Source: Malurus cyaneus samueli
Lineage: Eukaryota > Chordata > Aves > Passeriformes > Maluridae
Assembly (NCBI GenBank): GCA_009741485.1
Contig: CM019236.1
Location: 32,748,763-32,812,762, forward strand
DNA length: 64,000 nt
Direction: 5' to 3'
Position numbers and translations under genes: made by a program. Of this stretch, positions 24,963 through 39,409 are shown piece by piece; the first letter of the stretch is position 1, and every line of letters begins with the position of its first letter. The notes under the pieces were generated by a model. The model worked only from the letters and a program-made list of their open reading frames with translations, had not been told where the DNA came from and made no database searches.

Positions 24963-27900
24963 CATTTGTGTATCTTGTAGAAACTGCTAACAGGCCCTCC
25001 TTTTACAAAGTGAAACGGTGCCATTAACTTCTCATTATTTTGTAACAGTCTGAAAGCATACAAAGCAGAAAAGCGTATTTGTACATAGCCAGACTTCCCA
25101 ACTGCTACTTACGTTTTCACAATTCTGATCTCATGTGCCAACAACAGTAGTTTTTAGAAGATCATCAATCTTTTTATAAAGCCATCTGGAACTGCAAATT
25201 AATAAAAATTGCCAGGAAGGGGTTTTCTTTGAAACAAGTGAAAGAAGAAGACATCAGCACAATTGTCTGCAGTAGAAGTTAGGGTAGTACCACAATGAAG
25301 GGCACAGGTAGAAGATATTGCAGAGCTCAGAACAAGGGTTTTGCTCCTTTACTTTGGCAACTTTGACATGGCAATGGACTGCTGTTACTAACACATGCCA
25401 GACACTGCACTTTGAGATAACACCACCACATAATGCATGCTGTCCAATAAAATACTGCAGCACACTGAGACAAATGGTTGAGGAAGGCAAAAGGCACAAG
25501 CAGAGGGAAAATTCTTCTACATCTACCTTTGTTGGTACATGGAAAATTGAGTGATACCTATCATGTAACACTGTGGTCATGATTTTTTGAAAGGAAAGTA
25601 AAGCAATCTGTATCACTCATATTATCAGCATGTAAGATCCATAGGGAATGAATGCAAAAAGGATATCAGTGAAAATGTCAGTTTCTAAAGGAATGACACA
25701 TAGATGCAAACAATCCCACCTTGCTGGGTGGGAAATATACATAAAATAGGAATTTGGTCAAACTAAAAGCTTTTGCAATCTGAAACTCCAGAAGGAGACA
25801 TTTGAGAAAAGGAAAAGAATTCAAATGGACCTCAGAGAAGGCTAAATATTAAAAAAAAGACTGAACATGGAAGATAAAAACCAGAAAAGCACAGCACAAG
25901 TTATTTTGATAAGAAATGTGTAACTAACAACAAGAATGTCACAATAGTTGCAATGCTCTATTTTGAAACCTTTATCTTTTTACTCATCTGCATTTTTCCA
26001 CCTCAACAGAAGGTCAACCACACTCAAAACTGCTATGCAAACATATCTTTACAATGGAGGAAGTAATAAAAATGGTAATAGGACTTCTTAGCTTTAAAAA
26101 ATGTTGAGATTTTTGGGTGGACAACACAGAAAAGATGTGGTCAAAATAATTTTCATGCACTAAAGCAGAAGGCAGAATTTCTTCATCACTTCTACACAGG
26201 AAACTCATAAATGAAACACTACTGGGAATTATTCAGGCTATTTGCATATTAGCATGTGATTACCCATAACAAAGTTTGCAGAAGGATATCTCATGGAAAC
26301 ACTGAACTAAATGAATGAATGGATTTTTATGATCTTCAAGTTCTCTATGCTATCTTGCCCTGGGTCCTGTGAATGCTAGCTTTTAATGAATGCTAGCTAA
26401 GTAAAGCCATTCAACAGCCAGATTATCTTGAATAAATTCAAGTATTTTAAAATCCCTTTTTTTGTCTCCATTTGAGGGCCAGTTCCACACAGCTACAAAC
26501 AGGAGTCAAAGAGATTACTTTGGAGGATGTGACAGGTAATATTTGCAGTTTTTAAAAATAGATTAGAGAACTGTTTAGAAAGTAATTGGTACTGTCTTGA
26601 AGGAAGTGAAAAATTCGGTGTCATAACTCCTCGCAAATTCCACTCTATCACTATGTATCACTCAGACTGTACACCTGCAACAGTTTCAGCTGGTCCAGGC
26701 TGGTGCTGCTGCCGTCCTGCCTTCCAAATATGCATTCCGTAGCAGCCTTCTTATGCACCAGCACTCCTCCAGCCCCAAGAGAACTCCCCTAGACAGTAAA
26801 ACTAACCCAAAAAAATAACCTGCCAAAGAATATTAATCATAATGGAACTCCTTACAACTCCTTTGACATGGTCACCACTGAGATGAAATGTAGGAGGGAA
26901 TGAGGAAGGCAATGAAAACAATTAGACATTTGGTCCACTATGGAAGAGAGATCAATTGTTTCAATCACATACTTCTGCATAATCCCAGAGCCACCAGTCC
27001 ACTAGTGATAATACCAGGAAGCACAACTGAGAGACAGACTGAAAAAAATGTCAGCAGCAGTGCCAGATGGACCAGACAACAGGACTCAAACTGAGCTCAA
27101 CATTAGCTTGAGGGAAATAGTAGTATACGGCTAAAGTTAGGTTCCTAAAAGTATATTTATATGGCAGCTTGTTTTTCAGGTGCCTAGCTTGTACAAAAAA
27201 TTAGGTCACTCAAGAATGGATATAAAAGATTGGTGTATGCAACAAATTCAAAATTCTCTAAATTACTCTACTGAATAATAAAATCTATTACAACCAATTA
27301 AGTTTTCACCCATTATTTTCCTTCAGGAAAGTTAAAAATGCAATTAGTAGAAGTTTTCCTTGGACCCTTCCAATTTAATTTTAGTTAGCATTTCATATAA
27401 AGCTCACTTTATTCTTGAAAATAATTCAAAAAACAGTCTTGTACCAGCCTCAGCAGAGAACAAATCCTACATTACCAAAATTCCTTTGATTAAATTAAGA
27501 GCTCTCAGTTTCCTATAGAGCAGAAGTTCCTCAGATATCTTTCCCAAATCACTTGCAAAGCTATAGAAAAGGAAACTATTATCCCATTTTATGAAATGCG
27601 CTATAAAGCACAAAAGACAGAGTGTTCTTGGTTTAAAGGAGCTTTGTAATATGTTTCTTTCTAAACTACAGAGAAAGCTTAAAGGGAGAAAAGAATCATT
27701 TCAGAAGCAAGAATAATTTCTCCTGCAAAGGAGAAAAAAACTCAAAAAACATGATTAATACAATAACATGAAAATCTGGAACCAATTAAGTAAAGAACTG
27801 CTCAACATGTAAGGAAATAGTGCTATTTGTCAGAGCTCCTATCATCAAACCAGGAAAGACATTCTACAGCCACTAGAGCAGAACTGTAATATGTGAACCA

Positions 27901-30900
27901 AAAGAACTGCTAGCATTTTTTAAAAGTTATTCCATTCTTTGACTGGAGTGTGGCTGCTTAAACATAAAGGTTACTACTGTCCATCTACTTCTGCTCTTCA
28001 AGCCACATCTTAGATGGATGGACCAGAATGGGCACATTTTGAATGATTACTTTTTTTCCCCAAGAATATGCTTTGGCACCCATCTGAATTATGAGCATAT
28101 TTGCACTGTAATATTCAAATCCAAAATACATCAACGCACATACCTACCCTATTGACATTAAGCAACATGAAGTCTACCTTGGTAAGAAACATGTACAGTC
28201 ATTTTAAGGTATGGACACCCAGTCACAGAATTTTAAAGTGGCAATACAAATGTTTTCAAGTAAACTTTTATAAGTAGTTATTTCCAGCCAAATGACATCA
28301 GCAGATTGTTTACCAACAGTGTTTCACTTGCCAAACCAAATTGAAAAACCTGTCCCTGAACAATTTTGGCAGCAAGAAAGTAAAATGAAGTAATTTCTAA
28401 ATGTTTTTGCCAGTTCTGAAACACTCTATTATTCTTCAGATGTTGTTTATACTTTACATACAGTTGCACCACCATGAACATTCTTTAAAAATACAAGTTA
28501 ATAAACAATATAGAAGAACCACCACAGTCTTCTCCTCAGGAACTTCTTTGCAAATGACTAGCTGGATTTCTTTAAATAGCTTATCTGGAAATACTTCGGG
28601 AAAAATCAAAATATTAAGCTATCACTCTAAGTAAAGACCATACCTGCACATAAATTAGCCTTTCCAATTAAAAAGGTCCGTGCACATGAGAACAGGACTT
28701 TAAAAAAGACAGTTTACTACCAGCAACAAGAGTAAGCAATGGTGATCACTTTGTAGAAGAACCATACACAGCCTGACATCAGAACCTGTGAGCTCTTCCA
28801 AGGAGAATGAGCATGACTTTTCCCACAAATTAAAATCACTCTGAATTCTTGAGAGGCTGGAATAAGAATCTCCTTCCTTCACACAAAAATCTTTTGAAAC
28901 AATATCTACACCTCTTAATGCACCATTATAACTGGGTTGGAAGCATCATTATAAGTAGGTTAGAAAAGGCACCCAGTATTATCTGTAAGTCAGGTAACAG
29001 CCCACACCACAGTTTTCAAAAGGTAAAAATACAGCTTTCAGAATTTAGAAAGAAAAACCCTACACCACTAATCAGAGTTTTTGCTCAATGTATACTGTTT
29101 TATGAATCATTAACTAGAAAAAGAACAAGATCCTGACAAGATGAAATATGGCTATGAATATTATTAAGATTCCATAGTCTGAAGTGAAAAAACCCCAACA
29201 GTTCATTTAATGTGTTCCCCCAGGAACAGAGTGCTCTTACAATTTAAGGTATACAATGCAATAGTCAATTCTATGATATGCCTTACCTGGCACTGATCAG
29301 TTGGAACACCTGATTAAATAAATTAAACACCTTTTTCAGCCTACAATTTTATTTGCTACTGTATTTGGGTTTTTTATTTTGAGATTATAAAGATCAGTAT
29401 GCTCAACAGCACATACTTTTAAACATATTTATAGAAAATTGCCTTTCAAGAGTTGCTGCTAACAGTGTGTAGTCCTGAACCTCTGTTTTGTATCTGTTGC
29501 TGGGAATAAGCAGCCTGATGATAAGCTACATAAGAGAAAAGCGATATTCATTAAAATTTCAGTCTAGCTAGCTATGCTTTTACTTTATAGAAATAAAGAG
29601 ACCTGTATTCAGTTTTACTTGCAATATGGCAACATTGTATGAGCACTGAGCTGCAGCCCAGCACAAGTTACTAAGGATTGCCAAATAAAGGCCATGAATA
29701 TTGTGAGACAAGAGCCAGCCAGACAACCCTGCCTCCGCATCCTTGATCATCATTGTAGCAGCAAGAGCGGCCACAGAACAAACAGATGGTCCTTCCAATG
29801 CAGGAGCAGGTGCAGCAGATCATCACCAAAAAGGTGATGGTGGCATGAACAGTTTTCTTGCAGAGCACTGTATTACTCAATTGTCAGTAACAGGCAGCCA
29901 TTATCTTAAGAAGTTCAGTTTTAGATCAGCTGAAAACCTTTACTGAGGTTTACCAGCTCTGGCTGGTGTGTTTATATGTCTGTGGACAAATAAGTGTGTG
30001 TACATGCAAAAGTGACAGAGAAGAAGGCTAGACACCAAGATACCTCACAAGGCCAGACTAAAGGCGCTGTAATCATATTAAAAAAAGCTGTTGTTAACAA
30101 GCAGTGACTAACACTGGTCTGACACACAAGCTGAAAAAACCTGGACATTATCCATATCTCCCTTTAAAGCCAATAGTTTTCAGTAGAAAGCACTGGTTTG
30201 GAGATACAGGTCTGAGATAGCAATTTTGTTCAAGAGGATGAAAGAGCTGCTAGGTGATGGTGAAGTGAGGCCATGACAGAAAGAAGATGCACAGACTTGA
30301 CACAGCAATGGATGGCAAATCCCTCTCCCCTCACAGGGGTAAGGCAGCAGTCAAACAATGCTTTTTTGGAAGATGCCTCACCTGGGAGTTTCTGCAAATC
30401 ATGACAAAAATTATGCATTTTTATAATTAAGCTAACTAATTAGAAAAACTAATTTTGAACTAATCCTTGATTCGTGTTCTGCCAAAAAATTTACTTGTTT
30501 TGGTACACCTGTCTTTGAACAACCTTGTGCATCAATGGGCCCAGAGGGTCACAAAGATGGGCTTTCCAAGATGGGCTTGGAAAGATCTCTTCCCACACCA
30601 ACAGAGTTAAAGGTAGCACAGAGGCTGCATAACAAATAAAGCTTCCAAGAACTGACAGGTATCAGGGTGGATGAACAGCAGAGGAATCTCTAGTAGGAGA
30701 ATTTCATACCTGCATAGTATGCATCCCTGTGAGGCTGTGTACCTTTCTTTATGCAGAAATCAGTCAAGGTTCCTGAAACTCTACCTCTCTGTCTCTCTCT
30801 TTGTTCATTTCCTTTCCACTGTTTATGTCCTCACAGCAAGAAGAAAACGAAATTTAGCTGAAAAGCATACTTTCTTTCCTTTTAAAGACTTTTAAGCACC

Positions 30901-32147
30901 AAATAGGAAGGGTGCAAGTGAACATCATGACCAATTTGGGATGGGGAACAAAGTGAAAATAAAAATAGGTAAGAAGGGAAGGGAGAGACTCAAAGAGAGA
31001 TTGTGCAGAGTTGAACTGGAAAGAAAGGAGGAAAGGGAAGCAGTAGTGGATGAAGAGCAAGGGAGTCAGAGTAGAAAGAAAATGCATGCTAACAGGAAAC
31101 ACATGCATAGGAAAGAAGCTCTGTTTGGTCTACTAGAAACAGGCCTTCAGTGCCATTACATTTGACTAGTCAAAAGGATACTCCAGGGAAAGGAAAAATA
31201 TATTTAAAATGTCAATAAAGAGCTGATAGTTACATTGCAAGGAAGAGTATAAAGAAAATAAACTTCTTTCACTTCTTTACGTAAGGAAAAAACCAAACAA
31301 AAAAACCCCGACCAGATTTTAATGCATCACTGTGAGGAATACATCAAATACAGCAGATGGATCAATATTAACTATTAACTGTGCACACAGCTTTGGCTAA
31401 AATAAAAAGCAGTGATTAAAAAAAATTCAGCAAGATATTAAACACTGCTGATACTTCCATACATGCTGTCAGTACTGGTAACCTCCTGTATGGTTATTTC
31501 AAATATAGTGATCTTTAGTAGAGATGCTGGCAAAGGACCCTCCAAATAGTGTTTTTCCACACAAAACAGACATATCTGGAAATCCAGGAGCACACTGATC
31601 TCTAGCAAAAAGTTACATTTGCATATTGTCTGTTTGGATTAGATGGCTACAAAAGAAACATCTGAATTAGGGAAGCAGTCAAAGGAGCAAGATGGGAATC
31701 GCCACCTTGCAAAAGTCGGGTTACACTGTTCTTGCACATTGGACAGTGGCATAAGTATCAATTTCTTTCCTACCTCTGTAACCAGGGGCCAAAATTAGCT
31801 TCACAGGGATGAGATGCCCAGTCATAATAAAGCAGAAAAGGTTTGAATGAGTGAAGTTACCTGTGCAATACTTTTTTTTTTTTAATAATAGAGAGTCTTT
31901 ACCATGGGCACCTAGTCCTCATGCACCCTTTCCTTTCCTCTGTTATTATAGCATGCAAAAGAGATCACAGATTAAAGAGAACAGAAAAGGCAAAGGTTGT
32001 ATGCATAGACTTTTTCTTCCAAGTCACATACAAGCCTAACTATAGGCCCTGAGATATCAATACAGGTTACCACTGTTGTGATTTATATCTCATGGCCACA
32101 ATTCCAGCAAAGAGTACTTACATGAATTTTAGTATAGCATTTTATAA

Positions 32148-32290
32148 AATCATAGAATGGATTGGGTTGGATAGCATCTTAGAGATCACATTGTTCCAAC
32201 TCCACCATCATGGCACCTTTCACCAGACCAGGTGAGACCAGAGTCTCATCCAACATGACCTTGAACACTGGACATGATGATGTAATTCCT
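32148..32290 (-). mobile_element. CR1 LINE 3' end fragment
   Basis: Starts AATCATAGAATGGATTGGGT and continues with the antisense CR1 3' sequence through 'CAACTCCACCATCATGGCACC' (in part) and 'CATCCAACATGACCTTGAACAC'-like sequence. The 3' end is at the low coordinate (minus strand). It is heavily 5'-truncated, about 140 bases. Confidence 0.85.
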
Positions 32291-35276
32291 AGCTACGGAT
32301 ATGTCATTCATCAGGTGTGTTCCTTTGTGAGTTGGTGAAATTGGTAAAAATTTGACTTTTTAACACTCTTTCATCTTCAGCATCTGGACTATCTTTGTGA
32401 CTTCAAGTGATCGATCTACAGTCCTGCTAGACATTTTCTAGCTTAATCTCCAAATTTCTCCTGCTTTCAGGATAACTTGAAAAACATAAATTTTTTCCAT
32501 TTTACAGCATGTTGTTACGTAATTCTTGCCAGGAATATATATATTTAATAATAAGGGAAAAAATACAGCATGATTTTCCCCCCACGCCAACACCCTGTGT
32601 CAAAAGAAATTTATTATTATTTTTGAACATGAAGACATTCCATAAATACATTCCAAGTAGGCTTTTTGCAGAACATACTGTTTTATCAGTGTTAAATTTG
32701 AGATACAAGTCCAAGAGCTGCCTTTGCAGCTCATTAAATCAATGCTATTTTGACAGTATGCTGCAGTATATGTGCTCCTATATGAGAAAGTTTCACCACT
32801 ACCTTTCTGCACTCCAACTTTGTCACTGCACACTTCTCCCAATATAGCTCCCTGCTATCATTTGGCACCATGCGCCACTATTTCCACTGGCCTGTAATAT
32901 TTTCAAAAATGCAATGATAATGCCAAGACTCACTGAGCAAATGATGAAAGGACTACATCCATTTCCCTGAGGTGTGTTTCTGGACAGCATTTACAAAATA
33001 ACTAGGAACAACCTTCAGTGTCACAAGAAGTGGCTCAAAATTAAGAGAAGCAAGTTGCTTCTGAAGAAATGTATTTTCCTTACTTCCTGCATTACTATAG
33101 CCTTGTAAAAGCAAGTAAAATTGCTTCAATGCATAGCCACTTGCAGAACCTGGTCAGGGGTTTTTTTTAGTTCAAAAGAAAAAAATGGAAGTATTTATGT
33201 CATGTATTGGACAAGACCCCCATGTCTACTGCAGTAGCTTCAGAAGTAACCTCATAGGATAGGAGCGGCAAAACTAATCCTAAGGAAACAATAGCATACC
33301 ACTTTGTTAGTTTTGTTGCATGACTTATTTGGGACACAGTAAAGTAGTACAAATCCAGTGCCTTCTGGTCTGATAAAATTCAGCCCTCATTATTATCTGC
33401 AAAATCTACTTGTATTACATATTTGGATATACTTAAGTAAAAGCAGCATTTATTCTCATAGATATGATGCTTCTCTTACCCCATTTTAGAGCATAAATAG
33501 TGAAAGCCCCAAGTATTTCATACCTATTACAGGAGCCAGGCTACACAGATCTCTCTAAATGTCATCCCAAACAAGTCTATTACCCAAATCTCAGAAGAAT
33601 AAGAAAAACACAAAGATAAACCCAAGACAAAGGGAAGGCAGGTTCACCACTCCAGAAAATCACCTTGCTAGATAAAGTACAGGCAAGCAAGTTACTGGTA
33701 CATGTTGCTGCTCTGAAGAAGAGCCAGAGGAAAAAAAATGTGTGGTCCTGCAACAGACTAGCAACTGGAAGCATCCTTCATCCACGTCCTCAACCTGATA
33801 CTCTTTCCCCTCTAAGATCATCCACTGTTAGAGCTTTTTATTTTCAAATGACAGGCATGAGTTACCAACAGTTTACAACCCACAACAGGCACTTCATTTC
33901 TGATGAATGGTATTTCAGGAAACTCCCTGAGAAAGAAAACTAGCGCTAACTCACATGAAACTTTTAAAAACTGTTTTGTCTTGAAATGGTAGTTTTTGAA
34001 ACTGCATTTAGCACTGACTCAAAACAAAGTCCTGGAGTTGAGAAATAATGGATTTGAACAGCTGAAAAAAGAGAAGGCTCGGCATTATGCTGTAGCTCCA
34101 GATAGGACTACCTGTACCACATTTTATGAGAGGCCAGCAATAAGAGTTATCTTTTAAAAATGCACAAAAGCCGCTCAGTTTCTTACAATCCCATATGAAA
34201 ACAGGGTCTTTTAGCTGCACTTACTACCTTCAGGAGCAGAGCATACTTCTTGAAACACCATGACTGACAAGAATCATTATTTTCTCTGATTTGGCTGTCT
34301 GACTTGACCATCAGTGTTTGCAAGCATCTGGGGTACAGCTTTGCCCACTACTCTTGATAGCTGAGAATATCTGAAAAGGGAGTGCTCATTGGTTTCATGC
34401 CTGCCCAGCTCTATTAATGCTCCAACAGTGCAAGTGGAAAGAGTTTTTGTGCATTTCAGTGTTTGAGTTGCACAAAAAGAACATCAGGAATTGCAACTTG
34501 TTTACAAGAAGCTCTCTTGAGTTACAACTTCAAGGAGGCACTATATACCTTACCAAAAATCTAGATTTCCTTTTAGATGTTGGACAAATAGCAAGAGACT
34601 GAATAATTTGTGTGGCTGAAGCAGACACTTGTAGGCTAAGTAACCTGTAAAGTTTATGCATATAATATTACAGAATCATGCAGGTTGTGTTTGAGTTCTT
34701 ACAGGGTCGAAATAAAACCAGGGAGGAAAGGTCTCCTTAATAATTCACACATTTTCAAAGAAAATGTTGCTTGAAATTACCTCCTTAACAGTAATTTCTC
34801 CCCCTCCATAATGTAATTCAAGACAGAAAAAAACTCTAACTACTCACAAACTTGTGGTCTTCAATTTTAATAGAAACAAACTGGAATTGAAACATACTGC
34901 TGCTTTGATCAAACTTTTGAAAACAGCCTATGCTTTTCACCCTCTGTAAATGCACATTTAAAGCCATTAGGGAGGCATTTTGGGATGAAATGGAATATAT
35001 AAATGTAAATCCTGCCTGACTTCAGAAAAGCCCTTCATAAGTAAGCTGAAGAATGCTTTTACACATGCATATACAATTGAATGTATACATGTATATTATA
35101 CATCCCGTCTATATTACATGTTCCATACTAGATACTGCAGTTTATTATTGTATTTTTACTGTCTTATAAAGATCATAGATTGGTTTTGTTTGGAGGGGTT
35201 GGTTGGTAGACTGGTTTGCTTTAAAGTCCACCTATTTCTAATCCCCTGTCAGGGTCAGGAACACTTTCCACTAGAC

Positions 35277-35284
35277 TGACGTCA
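35277..35284. promoter_or_regulatory. Second perfect cAMP-response-element match (CRE)
   Basis: A second TGACGTCA about 10.3 kb from the first, immediately followed by an AT/AC-rich alternating tract (35285..35330). It is a sequence match only. Confidence 0.3.
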
Positions 35285-35330
35285 CACATATGTACACATA
35301 TATATACACACACAGATATAAAGCCTATAA
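35285..35330. repeat. AT/AC alternating purine-pyrimidine tract
   Basis: Imperfect alternating CACATATG/TATATA/CACACA sequence of about 45 bases, of microsatellite type, directly beside the CRE match at 35277. Confidence 0.8.
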
Positions 35331-38167
35331 AACACAATTTGTTGCTAAGATGCAGTGGCAGACTGAAAAACATTCTCAACTGAACACAACATCAGAACTG
35401 TGAAATGGAAATAAAAGTTGTCCCCAAATAACCCTTAAACTAGAAAAGACATATTTTTACTGAAGAGTAGTATAAAAAGTGATAGGATGCTATATAATAA
35501 CTCTAAAATAAAGACATATTCTTATATATATTTATGTTCTTACAATATCTGAAATGCAAAGTATATCAAAGCAAATATAATACTGTATTTTTGAAAATCA
35601 TTGCATAATATGAAATATGAATCAGTGAGTAATAGATAGCTTCTCCAGTGCATAACTCATGTTGGATACCTGTGAATTTTCATTAAAAGAAATAGATTTT
35701 AACTTAGTCTGAATACTGTATTCAAATAAATTAAAATGTTATTGAGTGGCATTGCAACATTGTTAGATCTGAGTGACTCCTGGATTTCAAATCTGTGTCT
35801 TTATCGTATCAACAGACAAACTGCTTTTCATAGCATTTTTTTTAAAACTGCAATTAATAAAAATTGCTGCCAATTACTGGCATTTTTAAGCCATATTGCT
35901 ACACAAAAAGAAAAAAATTCTTGTCAATAGGAAGTACAGGCGCTGCAATGCCAACCACCATGTTTCATAGGCCACATCTAAATCAATCCAGTTCTGCGTA
36001 AGCAGGAATGACAGCTTCTCCTTACAGTGAAACCCAGATATGTACAGTTTGCCACTGTACACAGATTTTTAAAGACAACCACATGATGATTTTTGGTGTT
36101 AACTTTGGTTAACTTTAGGTAAAGTTGAAATTATTCTATCTCATACATACAACTCGCAGTATATCGAAGAGTATCCTTATCCTATGTAAGATGGTTTTTG
36201 CGACTGTTGTCACCCACCCTTGCTATCTGCGCAACGAAGTTAAAACTTGAACAAGTGGTATTATTTTACTCCCTCTACATTTATACCCACTGCACACCTC
36301 TGAAATGATTGTTCACTGTCTGAGTATTAACTTCACTAAAATATTTGCTTTGCCTGCTGAGAGCCTTATTCTCTTGGAGATAATGTAAATGAACAGATGG
36401 AAGTATCACAAATGACTTTGTGACTTGACATCATCACTGCTGGCTTTGTTAATTATTCACTGAATACCAGGTCTGATCCTCACCTGCAGGCATGGAGTTG
36501 TGTGTCAAGAGAATGTGTGTGGCAGACAAGAATATATTCCCATATTTCATAGGTACAAATAAAAAGTCACTTAATAGAATATATACCCTTGTATTCATGG
36601 TCAAGGCCCAATAGGTAATACAGACTCTGTGGTGCTGCAGTCTCTTAGGAACCCCAGAGCACAAGCAGCTTCACAGCCTGCATTTGCTTACCCTGAGCAC
36701 AGACACACAACAGGCTCTGCTCTCCTGCAACGCAGTGACAAACAGGAACACAGCATAGACATGGGCCTTATCAGAGGATGTCACCCTTTCCTGTACCACA
36801 CTGCCTTTCATTTCTTCTGTCAGCCTGTAAAGGTACAGCTCCTACAACTTGTTTGTTTAGTCCTTAAGAGTCTCTTACATAAAAGGCTGAACTTTTGGAA
36901 CCCTCAATTTTGCCAGAAGAAACTGCAGTGACTTAGTAGGTCTTATGGGGCTAGCCCAAATTTTCTCCTTATGTCCCAGGTTTTATGGGAAAGCTTGCTG
37001 CAGAGGATTGACAATCTAAGCACAAGTTCTCAATACTAAACAAAAATTTACATAGTCCAAGCTTTATATACAGCCCTTCATGAGGTGTTTCTCCAGTGCC
37101 TTATCAACAAATCTACACAACCAGGATTGAGACTAGGGCCACCTGCAGCTTGCTGAGCTACACATTTCCATGTAACTGCTAGCTTCAATTCTTCAGCAAA
37201 ATCCAAAGTTGCTCTATAAAAATTGTGTTTGAAAATTTCCATTGAATTTTAATGGTGAAGACATGGTGTCCAGCAAACCTTATAAAAGGTCTGAAGATGA
37301 AGATTTTATTCCTCATCCTTCCAAGTTTGGGGATGCTCCTGCAAATCCAGTGTGTTAGAGGCATACTACTTTTCCCACTTTGCAGATCTACTATATGGGT
37401 TTCTCTGACATTGCAAAGCCCATTCTAAATATCACTTCCAGCTGATAGGTGAGAGCAACAAATTAATGGAATCAATGTTTATACTGAATGTCTGAGGTCC
37501 CACAGAAAGACTCTGAACATCCATCTCCCTGTATCAACAACTGCTGTTCCTTTCAATTAGCCAAAACAGTTAAATCAAACACAGTTTGCTTCCAACCTTT
37601 TCAACCAAACTTTGCTGCTTCTAAATGCAGTAGTCCTTATCATGCCAAAAGCATTATGCATAAAAAGATAAACAATACTAAAAGCAATGCAAGCAAACAT
37701 GCAAGTACTTAATGTAGTTGCTACTAAAAGAAAGTTTAAACCCAGCAGTAACAAATTCAGATATTTGTCACTGGGATCCCTAGATAATTGCAAATGCAAA
37801 AATTAGGTCTCCCTTTTCACAAAGTCTAATTGCTTACTCTACTTCATACCACTTCATAAGAACCTGTATTTCTAGTAGATTTCATGTCATTTGTGATGCT
37901 TTAGCACAATATTACAGTGTCGCAAACACTGAGAAAAATGTTTACATTTCAACAAACAAGTTAAACCCCTGAAAGAATCCTATGTCCATGTAATTATACT
38001 TCAAGTTTGAAGCTAAAGTCTTTGAAGTCTATGTAAATTGTTCAACAGCAGCCAACAAGAATATCCTAAAATATCTTCTGCTTTTAACTTGACATTTAGG
38101 AACCACACTTTTCATCACTAATTTTACCACCATTTATTTGCAAGTAAATAGAATTCTTCTATTAATA

Positions 38168-38350
38168 TAATCCTGCAACAAAAAAAAGCAAACCAAGAAC
38201 AACAAAAACCAACCAAAACCCAAAAACTGAACAAGCAAAAAAAAACAAACACCAAAAAGCTCAGAAACAAAACAAACAAAAACACCCAACAACAAAAAAA
38301 CAAAGAAAAAGCTCCAAAATGGAACAAAAAGAATGCACAACTTGAAGCCA
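38168..38350. repeat. A/C-rich low-complexity tract
   Basis: About 180 bases of A-rich sequence interrupted by C (AAAACCAACCAAAACCC, AACAAACACC, AAACAAACAAAAACACCC). Read on the minus strand it yields artefactual Phe/Leu/Val/Cys-rich open frames. In the pre-mRNA of PIP5K1B it would be G/U-rich. Confidence 0.85.
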
Positions 38351-39409
38351 AACAAAAATCTTATAAATTGCTTCCTAGCACAGTCTGATATTACACATCT
38401 AATTTTAACTGAAATTGTCACTGGAATTTTAATGTCCAGTTTAACCATATTTAACAGATGATGTACTTGTGTGCTTTCATACTTGCCATGGAAAATGATG
38501 CTATCCTGACATTATTAAGTCAGAAATATACTGAATACTAAGACTGAGGGAATTTCAGATAGTATTTTCTGGCTACATAAATGCAACTCAAAGTTCTATA
38601 ATATGTGTGTGAGAATATATGAATAGACCAGATAATTTCAGATTAAAAGAAACTGAACGTATTATTTTAGATTTAAGCTCTTCCTTGAACCCCAAACAAC
38701 CATGGGAAAATGAAAATCCCCTTGAGTTTTGGAAAGGGCTATGAGCAGCTTGACACTGCTATGTCCCTATGACTTCTGAGGTCCTTCTGACAAAGGGACG
38801 CAGTCATAAACAGGTAAAATTCGGCTCTACAGAGCTGCAATAATATCCATGCATGGAAAAAGTTTCAAAGACATCTTATCTAAATTACTATGGCATCTAT
38901 TGCTGAAATAAATCACTCCATTATTTTTGGTAGCCTGCCTCAGGGGGAGGGAAAAAGCCAACATAACGCCAAACGAAACATCAGCATCTTCCTTTTAAAA
39001 AGCAAATGTATAATCTAAATTGGATTATGACCTGGCAATATATGCCATTATTCAACAAAAATTAACTAAAGCAATTTAACTACTAATACCAATTAGTACA
39101 GATGGAGGGTTTTGTCCTACAATTCACACTGACTTAATAAAAAAGACGTTTGCTTTTTAGCTTTTTTCTTTTTGTTCAAAGACAGTTTCAAATTAGTCAA
39201 ATACAACCTGATGCGAGAAGAATGTAACATACAAAGCTACTCTCCTTTTTGTAGTATCATATGTCAGACTGAAATGCTAGAGTTTATGACTTAAACGTTT
39301 TCATGACGGACTTTCTGCATATTATAGCAAAACTACAGGAAAGCTGCAAAGCAAGCCACCAAAACCCTGAATGGGACCATGGCTACACTGCTCACTGCTC
39401 GCTGATCAA

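Noticed and set aside
34672..34720. CAGAATCATGCAGG followed by GTTTGAG, resembling a CR1 3' end
   Set aside because: Only the first dozen bases resemble CR1 and the rest does not follow the element.
38124..38448. Phe/Val/Leu/Cys-rich minus-strand frames that look like membrane segments
   Set aside because: They arise from translating the A/C-rich low-complexity tract in reverse and have no real membrane-protein character.
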